A stretch of DNA of 64,000 bases from Okeania sp. SIO1I7 (GTDB lineage Bacteria > Cyanobacteriota > Cyanobacteriia > Cyanobacteriales > Microcoleaceae): the NCBI GenBank assembly GCA_010672585.1, contig JAAHGF010000002.1, positions 62,001-126,000 of the forward strand, given 5' to 3'. A program made the translations under genes and the position numbers. Shown here piece after piece: positions 16,890 through 26,222 of the stretch. The notes under the pieces are model-generated. The model was not told the origin of the DNA. It worked only from the letters and a program-made list of their open reading frames with translations, and did no database searches. Positions within the stretch are counted from its first letter, which is position 1. Each line of letters begins with the position of its first letter.

Positions 16890-19856
16890 TTACTGTTGTT
16901 GTTGACAAGCTCCTTCCGACTGAGCAACTGCTGCAGCAAATTCTGGATTTTGTTGTAGGTCTTCTGGAACTTCTCTTGCTTCATGTAAATTAATAGTATT
17001 TAACCAGATGGTTTGATTATTCCATTTGATATTACTGAGGTCGGCATCACTGAGGTAGGCATCAATGAGGTCGGCACCACTGAGGTTTGCACCACTGAGG
17101 TTTGCACCTCTGAGGTAGACACCACTGAGATCGGCACTAATGAGGTCGGCACTAATGAGGTCGGCATCATTGAGGTCGGCACCTCTGAGATTTGCACCTT
17201 TGAGGTCAGCACCACTGAGGTCGGCACCACTGAAGTCGGCACTAATGAGGTCGGCATCATTGAGGTCGGCACCTCTGAGATTTGCACCTTTGAGGTCAGC
17301 ACCACTGAGGTCGGCACCACTGAAGTCGGCACCACTGAGGTCGGTACCACTGAGGTCAGCACGAATGAGGTAGACACCACTGAGGTCGGCACCACTGAGA
17401 AAACCACCTAATATTTTCAAAAAAGCAACAACCTCAAGACACTCGCTATAACCAATAATCCTCAATAGTCTTGTTCGATCAAAATCTTCACTATCAGGTT
17501 TACCACAAGGATGAAAATGCAACTTCTCCTGCAATTTCTCCTGAGACCTCCCATAACGATGCAACTTAAACAACAAGATCATTACATTCAACCCCGTATA
17601 AATATCCACCTGACGTTGCCCAGACTCAATACCCCACTGCCACAACTGCCTTGCCTTTTTCTGAGGTAAAACTTCCTCCCTCTCCTCAATAAACTTCCCA
17701 TCACACCAGTCTAAATAAAACCCATGCAACCGCTCAAACAACACCACCAACTCAACCTGACTTTTCACCAACAACGCCATTAAATATTCGACAACTTCCG
17801 CTGTCAAACTGTCATAACCAAAAAGATCGTAAACCCGCCACTCAAATTCCTCATCAGACACCACATAAGTCTTACGTCGCTTCCCAGTTTTCTCCGTCAA
17901 ATCCTCCAGACTTTCCACCATCCGTTTTGCACAGAGAAACTCACCAAAACTCTTGTGGAAAAACTCCACCGAATTTTCTGCCTTTGCTGCCGACTTCAAA
18001 TAAAAGGCAGCTAAAGCATTTTTCAATCCATCCTCTCGTTCATCTTGCCTAGCTTTTTTAATTAAATTCTGCAACTCTTTATATCCCTGTTTCAGCAGTC
18101 GGTCTTCTATCATTTTTATTGCAGCATATTCTCCTCCAGACTGCACCACACATAACCCTGCTTCTGCTAACAAAATTTCTAAATCTTCCGGGCCCAACTT
18201 TGTAATTTCCGGATTAAGATTTCTGCCATCTTCTACTCGCTGTTTTTCCAGTACCCATTCCAATGCTTGCTCATAAATCAAAACTTTCGCTCCACCAACA
18301 TCAGCATTAGCAAACATCTCTACTTTTAACTGCTTATCCCGGTGCATTGCAGCAAGCAAATACAACAAAAGTGGTTCTCTTGCCAATTCCTGAACCTGCT
18401 TCGGACATTCTTGACTCTGCAAAAATTCCCGGAACTTTTCTGTTTCCTCTTGTGCAACAATAGTCTGCCACTTCTCAAACCACTGTTGCTGAATTTCGTC
18501 ACCCATAGGCAAAATACTTACCCGTTCTAAATTAGGAGGCATCAACCTTTCAATGCCATAAAGTGCCAAAGGTCTACCAGTAATTAAAACCCGATGACCG
18601 CGTTCGTTATTTTCTGCTGCCTGTTTCTGAAACTGTGCCACCTGGTCTAAAAATACTTTCAACTCATTACTAGCGCCACGTTCCAACAATAATTCATCAA
18701 ACCCATCGAGCAAAAACAGAAATCGAGTATTGTGGTCTGTCAACCAACCACTATCAGTCTTAATAAAATCCCAACCTACTACATCAGCTAAAGTTTCATC
18801 AATATTTGCAGCAAAATTTCTTATATCCCGTAACCGAATTAAAATCGGAGTATATATAGGATGTAATTCCTGACGTACCCAGTCGGCAAACATTCGGCAA
18901 AATACACTTTTTCCTCTTCCCGGTCCTGCTTGAATAAATAACACTTGTTTGTCTTTGTTTTCATCCAACAAAATTGTTTTTGCCCACTCCTCAATATTCT
19001 GGGGTGTTGCTGTTTGTTCAACTTCTCCATTAGAGTTAACAGTTTTTACTTCAAGTGGCACATAAATTTGTCGAAAAGTGAATTTTTCATCAAATACTTT
19101 TTCTTGTGGTTTAGTGGCAATATTCTTCTCCAAATATTTATCAATACTGCCATAAATTTCCAAATCTTTCTGCCACCCATCCCCATAAATTCCGGCTAAT
19201 TTATTAGCATTGTCTTTCACCTCTACCACTGCTTCTTTCATATAACGGTGGGTACTGCGAGAGATTCTTTCGGCAACAATTTTGGCTTTATTTTCAGCTA
19301 AACCAGATTCTTTCAAACGAGCAAATAAAATCTCATCAAACTTTTTTCTCAAAGGTGAATCATAAAAACAAATCAAAGTATCCTTAGCATATCGGTCATT
19401 AAAATCAATATCTTCATCCAACTTATTGATCTGTTTTTTAACCGACTCTGAAGCCTCAATTTCTATCAACTTATCTTGAATTTCTGGAAAATCTATAAAG
19501 AATTGTCTCATACTTTCTAAATAAGCCACCTGAGCCACCAACTGCACCGCATCTTCTAAAGTTGGTTCCTTGCCAGTTTTATAAACAATAAAAGCAATAA
19601 TTCCAGTTGCAATAGGCAAAAAAGGTAAACCCGCTCCGGCAACTTTTCCCAGGGGAGAATTTAACACATCCAAAACAGAATCAATATTTTCAATAAAAGG
19701 TTTTAATTCTTTAGCATCCTTATTTTCTTGTAGAGCTTTTGCTATTTCCAAAACCGCCTTACCAGACTCAACCCCACCTTTAACAGTTTCCGATAAATTC
19801 AATTCTATTTCTGTGTTGAGAACTCGCCGAATCTTCTGCCAGAGTTTACTTGCCAT
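16890..19856 (-). CDS. NACHT NTPase with C-terminal pentapeptide repeats
   Basis: The product has 988 residues from the ATG at 19856 (AAGGAAG site upstream; a longer reading from 19925 would start inside a repeat). Residues 1-250 are a helical N-terminal domain with one hydrophobic stretch (LPFLPIATGIIAFIVY). The NACHT domain has Walker A AGPGRGKS (about 310-317) and Walker B FLFLLDGFDEL (about 380), then a helical region. Pentapeptide repeats (A(D/N)LSG/RG type) span about 820-945. NACHT-STAND proteins of bacteria often act in phage defence, oligomerising when a sensor domain binds its target; here the beta-helix is the likely sensor. A 98-bp stretch of the repeats is perfectly duplicated with period 90. 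The effector role of the N-terminal domain is unknown. Confidence 0.85.
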   Translation of the reverse strand: MASKLWQKIRRVLNTEIELNLSETVKGGVESGKAVLEIAKALQENKDAKELKPFIENIDSVLDVLNSPLGKVAGAGLPFLPIATGIIAFIVYKTGKEPTLEDAVQLVAQVAYLESMRQFFIDFPEIQDKLIEIEASESVKKQINKLDEDIDFNDRYAKDTLICFYDSPLRKKFDEILFARLKESGLAENKAKIVAERISRSTHRYMKEAVVEVKDNANKLAGIYGDGWQKDLEIYGSIDKYLEKNIATKPQEKVFDEKFTFRQIYVPLEVKTVNSNGEVEQTATPQNIEEWAKTILLDENKDKQVLFIQAGPGRGKSVFCRMFADWVRQELHPIYTPILIRLRDIRNFAANIDETLADVVGWDFIKTDSGWLTDHNTRFLFLLDGFDELLLERGASNELKVFLDQVAQFQKQAAENNERGHRVLITGRPLALYGIERLMPPNLERVSILPMGDEIQQQWFEKWQTIVAQEETEKFREFLQSQECPKQVQELAREPLLLYLLAAMHRDKQLKVEMFANADVGGAKVLIYEQALEWVLEKQRVEDGRNLNPEITKLGPEDLEILLAEAGLCVVQSGGEYAAIKMIEDRLLKQGYKELQNLIKKARQDEREDGLKNALAAFYLKSAAKAENSVEFFHKSFGEFLCAKRMVESLEDLTEKTGKRRKTYVVSDEEFEWRVYDLFGYDSLTAEVVEYLMALLVKSQVELVVLFERLHGFYLDWCDGKFIEEREEVLPQKKARQLWQWGIESGQRQVDIYTGLNVMILLFKLHRYGRSQEKLQEKLHFHPCGKPDSEDFDRTRLLRIIGYSECLEVVAFLKILGGFLSGADLSGVYLIRADLSGTDLSGADFSGADLSGADLKGANLRGADLNDADLISADFSGADLSGADLKGANLRGADLNDADLISADLISADLSGVYLRGANLSGANLSGADLIDAYLSDADLSNIKWNNQTIWLNTINLHEAREVPEDLQQNPEFAAAVAQSEGACQQQQ
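17145..17332 (-). repeat. 90-bp perfect duplication inside the pentapeptide region
   Basis: Bases 17145-17242 and 17235-17332 are identical (98 bp, offset 90). 90 bp is six pentapeptides (30 residues), so the frame is kept. Perfect identity at synonymous positions points to a very recent expansion. Confidence 0.95.
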
Positions 19857-20285
19857 AGTTAATATTTCTTCCTTTAATTTTTGCACAATATATAGCGCTA
19901 TGCGCAGGCAACAGGCAACAGGCAACAGGCAACAGGCAACCCACCCCTAACCCCTCCCAGGAGGGGAATAAAAAACGATAATATAAGACTTTTAGCTATT
20001 TGGCCCCTCCTGCAATTTGTAAATATACCAGCGCTCATTGCTATATTTGTATATCTACAGTTTGATTTCTGTAAATTCCTGATGTTAAAAAAATTGTAGT
20101 CCAGTAGTGGACTGACACATCTAATTTTATGCATTAGATTATTGAGGTGGGGGCGAGTTTACCCAGTCGTGGTTGACACCATTAACTTAACGCGGAACTC
20201 GCCCCTACTATTGTATGTTTACTTCCCTCCCACACTTCCCACACCTCCCACACTTCCCACACTTCCCTACTCCCCTACTCCCCTA
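19857..20285. other. Spacer between convergent/divergent gene blocks
   Basis: No gene is seen. The stretch contains a heptamer microsatellite (GCAACAG)n at about 19905-19938, one CCCCTCCCAGGAGGGG palindrome (about 19946-19967), and a CT-rich tract CCCACACTTCCC repeated at 20229-20285 next to the end of the SelD fusion gene. Confidence 0.6.
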
Positions 20286-22844
20286 CTAACAAATCTTAAT
20301 TGGCAGTACTCCCGTATCCAACATTACTACTCTACCAATAATTCTACTTTCAGAATATTCCTGTTGTAACGCCTGCAAACAAGCAGTCGCTGACTCCCCA
20401 GGTACAGCAGCAAGCAACCCACCAGAAGTCTGTGGGTCAAACAACAATGGATAAAGAATATGACTACTTACCTGGTCTGAATTTTGAATAGATGCAGACA
20501 TCCTCAAATTTTCCGGATACAGCGAACTAAAAATACCTTGCTGCAAAATTTCTGCCACTCCTGGCAACACAGAAATCGCCTCTATTTCCAACTCCACAGC
20601 AACTTGAGAAGCTTTTACCATTTCCAGCAAATGTCCTACTAATCCAAATCCCGTTACATCCGTACAAGCAGTCGCACCGTATTCCAATAACAATTTGGCA
20701 GCATTCTGATTTGAAACCAACATTGATTCAATTGCACTTTCAATCCAACGTCCCTTTGCCCGCAAACGCATATCAGCAGCAAATAACACCCCCGTCCCCA
20801 ACGCTTTCGTCAATATCAACACATCTCCCGACTGCATCCCTTTGTTGTACAATAGTTTCTCCGAAAATGCTAAACCATTGCAGGTAAGACCGAAAGCTAA
20901 TTCTGCTTCCTCAGTTGTATGACCCCCCATCAAAACAGCACCTGCTTGATTAAGAATTTCCGTTGCTCCCAATAACAATTGATATAAATCATTCTCTTGT
21001 TGAGTGGATGAAGCATAAGGAATAGTAGCGATCGCTAAAGCACTTTGAGGTGTTGCTCCCATGGCAAATAAATCGCTCAAACAGTGATTAGTCGCTATCT
21101 TTCCCAATAAATAAGGGTCATCCACCAATGCCGGAAAATAATCAATAGTCTGCACCATCACCTTATCTGTTGGCACCCTAACTACTGCAGCATCATCAGG
21201 GGTATTCATACCAATCAAAATATCATCCCTCTGTGTTTGCTGTTGAATACGGTGCAGCACCTTCTCCAAAACCTTACTGCCTACTTTTGCTCCACAACCA
21301 GCACAGTGCATAATTTCGGAATCTTTCCTCTTTCTACCCTTCCCTTTCCAAGAAGAGGAATAGCTTCTACCTTCCATCTTCAGGTTAGTAAACTTATCCA
21401 TAAATTTCCGGTCAATGTGGTCTTTCCAACGCCAAAGTAAAGACTCAGGACCAAATCCAATTTTGCCACGAGAAGCGATCGCTCGTTGGTCTCCAGTACC
21501 AATTAAAATCAGGAATTTTTTCTGAGGTATAAATGACTTTAGGGGTTTTTTCTGGAGAGCGCGTTGTAAATTTTCCAATAACGGTTTTCCTTGTCGTACT
21601 GCAAAAACACCAGCTTTTGGTCGTGAATGGTTAACCATTGTTGCCACATCTCCCGCAGCAAAAACTTGTGGATGAGAAATTGATTGTAGTTTGTCATTGA
21701 CTAAAATAAAACCACTGGCGTCTGTTGCTAACCCCGCTGTTTGTAACCAAGGTGCAGCAGATGCTTGAGTTACCCAGAACAGAATATCGCATTCTATTTG
21801 TAATCCCGAATTACACTCAATAATTTTGGGTGCAAAATCTTGAATTTTCCGCTCATTCATCCGTGTATCCGTGGCAAAATCACTGTCTTGCTCATCAGTG
21901 GCAAAATCACTGTCTTGCCCATCCTTGTCTTGCATTTTCCGCTCATTCATCCGTGCATCAGTGGCAAAATCACTGTCTTGCTCATCAGTGGCAAAATCAC
22001 TGTCTTGCCCATCCTTGTCTTGGGTTTTCCGCTCATTCATCCGTGCATCAGTGGCAAAATCACTGTCTTGCTCATCAGTGACAAAATCACTGTCTTGCCC
22101 ATCAGTGGCAAAATCACTGTCTTGCCCATCCTGACTTTTCACCCCAGTAACATTTTCTTCTAAATGCAATACCACACCGCGACTTTTCAGAATTTTCTCA
22201 ACTTGCTTTCCCACCCAACGATGGCGTTCAGGTAATAGTCTTGTACCTCGATGAAACAGATGCAACTCCAGATTATTAGTAGGTTGTCTAGCATTTTGAT
22301 AAATGTTGTGGAGATGACTTTGCACTGCAAATGCTAACTCCACACCCCCGACACCACCTCCAACTATTCCGATACAGATTTTTTGTTCTGGTGACTGAGC
22401 AACTGTTGTGGTTATCTGATGCCAATAGGTGAGAAATTTTGATATGGGTTTAACGGGAATACTATACTCTCTTGCTCCCGGAACAGTTAAACTAGCGGGA
22501 GTACTGCCAATATCAATAGATAGTACATCAAAATTTACAGGTGAACGGTTAGCGCAAATTACCAGATTTTTCTCCAGGTCTAAACCAATAGCGCGGTCTA
22601 CAAATATCCTAGCTCCGGCAAATTTGGCGAGGGGACGCAGGTCAATATGACATTGGTCGAAGGTATATAAACCTGCCACATATCCAGGTAGCATTCCAGA
22701 ATAGGGAGTATGATATACATCTGTAATTAGGGTTAATCTTACTCCTGGTATAGGGTTCATCGCAAAATTTTTAATAGCGATCGCGTGGCTATGACCACCC
22801 CCTATTAGCACTAGGTCTGTTTCTGCTGGTGTGGATAATTTCAT
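20286..22844 (-). CDS. selD: NAD(P)H dehydrogenase-like oxidoreductase fused to selenide, water dikinase
   Basis: In this 852-residue protein, residues 1-~500 are a two-dinucleotide-fold FAD oxidoreductase related to NDH-2 (LVLIGGGHSHAIAI at the N-terminus, a second Gly-rich motif GIVGGGVGGVELA, a VFAAGDVA FAD motif). From residue 512 follows SelD, which makes selenophosphate from selenide and ATP: HCAGCGAKVG with the catalytic Cys at 517, DDAAVVRVPTDK, and C-terminal DPQTSGGLL. The fusion is known in cyanobacteria and some eukaryotes. The use of selenophosphate here (tRNA 2-selenouridine or selenocysteine) cannot be told. Residues about 237-335 are an unusual in-frame 30-residue repeat inserted in the oxidoreductase half. 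Confidence 0.9.
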   Translation of the reverse strand: MKLSTPAETDLVLIGGGHSHAIAIKNFAMNPIPGVRLTLITDVYHTPYSGMLPGYVAGLYTFDQCHIDLRPLAKFAGARIFVDRAIGLDLEKNLVICANRSPVNFDVLSIDIGSTPASLTVPGAREYSIPVKPISKFLTYWHQITTTVAQSPEQKICIGIVGGGVGGVELAFAVQSHLHNIYQNARQPTNNLELHLFHRGTRLLPERHRWVGKQVEKILKSRGVVLHLEENVTGVKSQDGQDSDFATDGQDSDFVTDEQDSDFATDARMNERKTQDKDGQDSDFATDEQDSDFATDARMNERKMQDKDGQDSDFATDEQDSDFATDTRMNERKIQDFAPKIIECNSGLQIECDILFWVTQASAAPWLQTAGLATDASGFILVNDKLQSISHPQVFAAGDVATMVNHSRPKAGVFAVRQGKPLLENLQRALQKKPLKSFIPQKKFLILIGTGDQRAIASRGKIGFGPESLLWRWKDHIDRKFMDKFTNLKMEGRSYSSSWKGKGRKRKDSEIMHCAGCGAKVGSKVLEKVLHRIQQQTQRDDILIGMNTPDDAAVVRVPTDKVMVQTIDYFPALVDDPYLLGKIATNHCLSDLFAMGATPQSALAIATIPYASSTQQENDLYQLLLGATEILNQAGAVLMGGHTTEEAELAFGLTCNGLAFSEKLLYNKGMQSGDVLILTKALGTGVLFAADMRLRAKGRWIESAIESMLVSNQNAAKLLLEYGATACTDVTGFGLVGHLLEMVKASQVAVELEIEAISVLPGVAEILQQGIFSSLYPENLRMSASIQNSDQVSSHILYPLLFDPQTSGGLLAAVPGESATACLQALQQEYSESRIIGRVVMLDTGVLPIKIC
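21838..22135 (-). repeat. In-frame 90-bp tandem repeat insertion in the selD fusion
   Basis: About three units of 90 bp, with sub-repeats of 30 bp (CAGTGGCAAAATCACTGTCT on the plus strand). They encode 30-residue units of the form DGQDSDFATDEQDSDFATD then ARMNERK. The block is highly acidic, low in complexity and unlike the rest of the protein. It sits between GVKS and a FAPKIIECNSG segment of the oxidoreductase. Confidence 0.9.
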
Positions 22845-23482
22845 TATTATTAATAATATTTAGTTATAGTATCAGTAAGGAAAAAGTAAGAAGGAAGAAG
22901 GAAGAGGGAAGAAGTAAGAGGGAAGAGGGAAGAGGGAAGAAGTAATAAACAAATCAGAACAAAAGGCAAAACAATCGAAATAGCTAAATTCTAGTATTGG
23001 AGTGGTTATTTTTAGGCATAATTTTCAGCCTTTTTTTTGTAGCATTCTTTTTTGATGATTGGTATAATTAAAATTTAAAAAATTTGATACTGAATTTTGC
23101 CCCCCTAGCCCCCCAACTTTGGGGGGAATAAGAGTCAATTTGCTTCATTAAGTCCCCCAATATTGGGGGATGCGCGGGGACATTGACTAAACCCAAGATT
23201 ATTCCTTTAAGAGGATATCTGAAAAGTTGTTTGATACTGAATTTTGCCCCCCTAGCCTCTCAACTTTGGGGGGAACAAGATTCAATTTGCTTCATTAAGT
23301 CCCCCAAAATTGGGGGATGCGCGGGGGCTTGGATATAGTAAATGAGACTTCTCAGACAGCCTCTAATTAGAAATTGGTGAAAAATAGAAATTCTTGGACA
23401 GACTACTATTCTGCCCAAGAAATACCAGAAATTATCAAAAATTGAAAAATTAAAACATTCTATCGCTACCGCGATCGCCTAC
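22845..23482. other. Spacer with a duplicated ~97-bp C/G-palindromic repeat
   Basis: No gene is seen. Two direct copies (23083-23179 and 23231-23326) begin TTGATACTGAATTTTGCCCC, contain the hairpins CCCCCCAACTTTGGGGGG and CCCCCAATATTGGGGG (second copy CCCCCAAAATTGGGGG) and end GATGCGCGGGG. Upstream is a purine tract of GGAAGAGGGAAGAAG words (about 22878-22950). A HIP1 octamer lies near 23471. Confidence 0.8.
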
Positions 23483-23605
23483 TTAGTGGGCACAACCATT
23501 TCCATGATAATCATCAGTATCATAAAATCCATTCTTAGTGCCAAAGAATAGACAACCAACAGTAAACAACACAGTTAATCCAATTAAAATTAATTTGATA
23601 TCCAT
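23483..23605 (-). CDS. 40-residue single-pass membrane peptide
   Basis: The frame encodes MDIKLILIGLTVLFTVGCLF then FGTKNGFYDTDDYHGNGCAH. This is one membrane helix (about residues 4-22) followed by a short acidic/His tail with a C-terminal Cys-Ala-His. A strong ribosome site (AAAGGAG, 8 bases before the ATG) and intact start and stop support a real gene. It is too short for usual gene finders. The start is only 18 bp from the divergent DNA glycosylase start, so the promoter of at least one of them must overlap the other's coding region. The family is unknown to me; photosynthetic membranes have many peptides of this size, but no specific assignment is possible. Confidence 0.65.
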   Translation of the reverse strand: MDIKLILIGLTVLFTVGCLFFGTKNGFYDTDDYHGNGCAH

Positions 23606-23623
23606 AATGACAAGCTCCTTTAT

Positions 23624-24241
23624 ATGAATTTAACTCAAACAAATGAAATTATAGACAATACTTGGCTGGAACGCCCATCTCCCGAAGTTGCCCCAGATTT
23701 AGTAGGCTGTACTTTAGTGCGACGGATGTCCAACGACAAAATTATCCGTAGCACCATCGTAGAAACCGAAGCTTATGCACCAGGAGACCCTGCTTGTCAC
23801 GCTTATCGCAGTCGTACCCCACGAAATGCCGTGATGTTTGGTCCTCCAGGAATGAGCTACGTTTACTTCATTTACGGAATGTACCACTGTTTAAATATTG
23901 TGACAGATGCAGATGGGGTTCCTAGTGTTGTCTTAATTAGAGCTTTACAATTGGAGTCTGTCCCAGATTGGTTATGGGAATATATCCCAAAACAAAAATC
24001 AAAACCTAAATTTTCTCGTCTTGCTGCTGGCCCAGGTAAGCTTTGTCGTTTACTTGATATTGACCTTAGTTTGAATGGTTCACCTTTGCGAGTGGGGGAA
24101 CCTATATGGTTGGAACATCGCACGAGTCAATTTCAGGGAGATTTGCAAATAGTACAAACAACTCGTATTGGCATTACAAAAGGGACTGAGTTACCGTGGC
24201 GGTGGTATTTGGCAAACTGCGATTCTGTGTCTAAAACTTAA
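23624..24241 (+). CDS. mpg: 3-methyladenine DNA glycosylase (AAG/MPG family)
   Basis: This 205-residue protein is a base-excision-repair glycosylase that removes alkylated or deaminated purines from DNA. Family features are the catalytic Glu in IVETEAYAPGDPACHAYRSR, the minor-groove wedge region FGPPGMSYVYFIYGMYHCLN, and a C-terminal AAGPGKLCRLLDID segment. Length is normal. There is no recognisable ribosome site before the ATG; the AAGGAG in the gap belongs to the divergent membrane-peptide gene. Translation could be leaderless, or the true start slightly downstream. Confidence 0.92.
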   Translation: MNLTQTNEIIDNTWLERPSPEVAPDLVGCTLVRRMSNDKIIRSTIVETEAYAPGDPACHAYRSRTPRNAVMFGPPGMSYVYFIYGMYHCLNIVTDADGVPSVVLIRALQLESVPDWLWEYIPKQKSKPKFSRLAAGPGKLCRLLDIDLSLNGSPLRVGEPIWLEHRTSQFQGDLQIVQTTRIGITKGTELPWRWYLANCDSVSKT

Positions 24242-24507
24242 TTAGGAGTCAGGAGACGGGAGACAACCCACCCCTAGCCCCTCCCAGGAGGGGAAGACAG
24301 GAGACAACCCCTCCCAGGAGGGGAGAAATGGGAATGAGGGAGGAGGTAGGAGTAAGAATTGTCAATTTGGGATTTTTCTGCCCAACTATGAGCCTAAAAT
24401 ACTAACTTTTTGAGCGTTTTAGACTGAAAAACAGGTACTTTTTTCTACCTCAAAAAGGCACTTGTTTTTATATGTCAATGCTTTTAGATTTAATCAGCAA
24501 GCCATAA
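24241..24507. repeat. Degenerate copy of the TTAGGG(C/T)TTGCTGA element
   Basis: The right part (about 24330-24507) matches the interior of the elements at 40661-41113 and 50669-50943: TTTTTCTGCCCAACTATGAG-like, CAAAAAGGCACTTG, and the end AATCAGCAAGCC. The left part contains two CCCCTCCCAGGAGGGG palindromes (about 24279-24325). It ends 10 bases before the NERD frame. Confidence 0.5.
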
Positions 24508-24517
24508 ATAAAAAATC

Positions 24518-25240
24518 ATGAGAATTTTAAAACAATCTCCATCACTACAACAAGCTTTTCAAGCAAAAATTCAGGAAAAAATTTCTAACAATAGACAAGA
24601 AGTAAAACAAGATTTAGGGGGTGGTTTATTTGGAGAAATTGGCGCTGGTTTTTTTCAATTTAAACAATTTAGAAACCAAATTAAAGGCAACTTAGGCGAG
24701 ACTTTTTTATCATTATTACTCATGTCACTACCTGACAATTGGGTAATGTTTAAAAATGCTTTAATTCCCACAAAATCTAGAAATCTTACAGAAATAGACC
24801 TTTTAATTATTGGCAATGCAGGTGCTTTTTTAGTAGAAGTAAAAACTTGGAAAGGTTCATTTTCTGCTAATCAAGATAAATGGAAAAGACGAGAAGGAGC
24901 AAAGTAGGTTCCCTTAGAAAATAGCCCTACTTCTCAAAGTATGTATCACAAAAAAATGTTTGAAAATTGGATTATTCCTCAAGTTTCTGGTTTCCCTGAA
25001 AATTTTATATTTGCTCCTGTTGTTTTTCCTGTAGCAAAATGGATTGGCACAACTAATTGTTCTGTGCCTGTATTACACGGTTTTCAAGAACTAACACAGA
25101 TGTTACAGCAAGACCCTAAATGTTTAACAAATGAACAAGTTTTAATAATTAGTAAATTAGTTGAGAATTGCGATATTTCAGATATCCCTAAACCTTCTGC
25201 AAAACCAAAGCCTATTTTACGAAAACCTTCTGAAAAATAA
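24518..25240 (+). pseudogene. NERD-domain nuclease-like protein with an in-frame TAG
   Basis: The N-terminal half carries the nuclease-related (NERD) domain: GNLGETFLSLLL, then EIDLLIIGNAGAFLVEVKTW, the D...ExK pattern of the PD-(D/E)xK fold. A TAG at 24905-24907 interrupts the frame at REGAK*VPLENSP. In related proteins this position is commonly Trp, so a TGG-to-TAG change explains it. Reading continues in the same frame for another 110 codons to TAA at 25238-25240, with protein-like composition and a Pro/Lys-rich end. With readthrough the product would be about 240 residues. NERD proteins are linked to DNA processing and often to plasmids or defence, but function is poorly known. Confidence 0.7.
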
Positions 25241-25658
25241 TTCATAATCATACCAATTTGAAAAAATAATTTTACAAATAATTTGTGTAATTAAAAGACT
25301 TTATAGGAGATGGCTCTTGGACTAAAAAGATAAATTAATACCTAAAAACTGCTATTAAAGTTATTCATTCTGACTCTTGACTTCTGACTCCTAACTCCTA
25401 AGAAATATCCTAACTATTTGTAGCAAAATTTATCAATTTGGTATAAGAAAAACTGCTGCAAATTCTTCTACTCTACTACAGAATAAAAAGAACAGTTCAC
25501 TTATTCCTCTACTCCCTTACTCAAGAAAATGCAGCAAACACTTATCACGCTTGGTATAATATTTTTGGCCGATAATTTTTGTGAACAAAGTATATGCAAC
25601 TTACCCAGAATTGCTCTACTCTATATTATGTACTCAATAATTAATATAGAGTTGTAAT
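25241..25658. other. Spacer with a dispersed ~75-bp repeat
   Basis: No gene is seen. A stretch at about 25369-25444 (GACTCCTAACTCCTAAGAAA, then CTAACTATTTGTAGCAA and TTTATCAATTTGGTAT) recurs at about 36291-36361 with few changes. Confidence 0.6.
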
Positions 25659-26180
25659 ATGCCCAGAACTCAACGAAATGATAACTTCATTGACAAATCA
25701 TTTACGGTCATGGCAGATTTGATTTTGAAGCTGCTACCAACAAATAATCAAGCTAAAGAGGCTTTTGCTTATTATCGTGATGGAATGTCCGCACAGGGTG
25801 ATGGTGAATATGCTGAAGCATTAGACAATTATTATGAAGCTTTGAACTTAGAAAATGACCCTAATGACCGGAGTTATATTCTTTATAATATAGGTTTAAT
25901 TCATGCTAGTAATGGCGAACATGATCAAGCATTAGAATACTATCATCAAGCTTTAGAAAATAATCCAAGAATGCCTCAAGCTTTAAATAATATTGCTGTG
26001 ATTTTACACTACAGAGGAGAACAGGCAAAAGAAAAAGGTTCATCAGAAGAAGCAAATGGTTGGTTTGATAAAGCAGCGGAATATTGGAAACAGGCAATAA
26101 GTTTAGCTCCTAATAATTATATTGAAGCTCAAAATTGGTTGAAAATTACTGGGCGGTCAACTAAAGATGTATTTTTCTAA
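25659..26180 (+). CDS. ycf3: Photosystem I assembly protein Ycf3
   Basis: This 173-residue protein, the exact family length, is required for assembly of the PsaA/PsaB core of photosystem I on the thylakoid membrane. The N-terminus [20 protein letters not shown] is the conserved Ycf3 start. Three TPR units follow: [40 protein letters not shown] and the [15 protein letters not shown] repeat. This gene marks the host as oxygenic-photosynthetic. It is followed 42 bp later by gatC on the same strand. Confidence 0.97.
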   Translation: MPRTQRNDNFIDKSFTVMADLILKLLPTNNQAKEAFAYYRDGMSAQGDGEYAEALDNYYEALNLENDPNDRSYILYNIGLIHASNGEHDQALEYYHQALENNPRMPQALNNIAVILHYRGEQAKEKGSSEEANGWFDKAAEYWKQAISLAPNNYIEAQNWLKITGRSTKDVFF

Positions 26181-26222
26181 ATGTAGTTAATTTTAGAGTT
26201 TTGAAAAGAGGAAAAATTACTA

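Noticed and set aside
17000-17411. Open frames on both strands across the pentapeptide region, with TSVVPTS- or GTTEVGT-like repeats
   Set aside because: They are shadows of the in-frame repeat of the NACHT gene. The 15-bp period keeps several frames free of stops; there are no ribosome sites and no separate function is needed.
21830-22163. Three overlapping plus-strand frames with HQWQNHCLAH or AKSLSCPS repeats
   Set aside because: Antisense to the 90-bp repeat inside the SelD fusion; they exist only because the repeat length is a multiple of 3.
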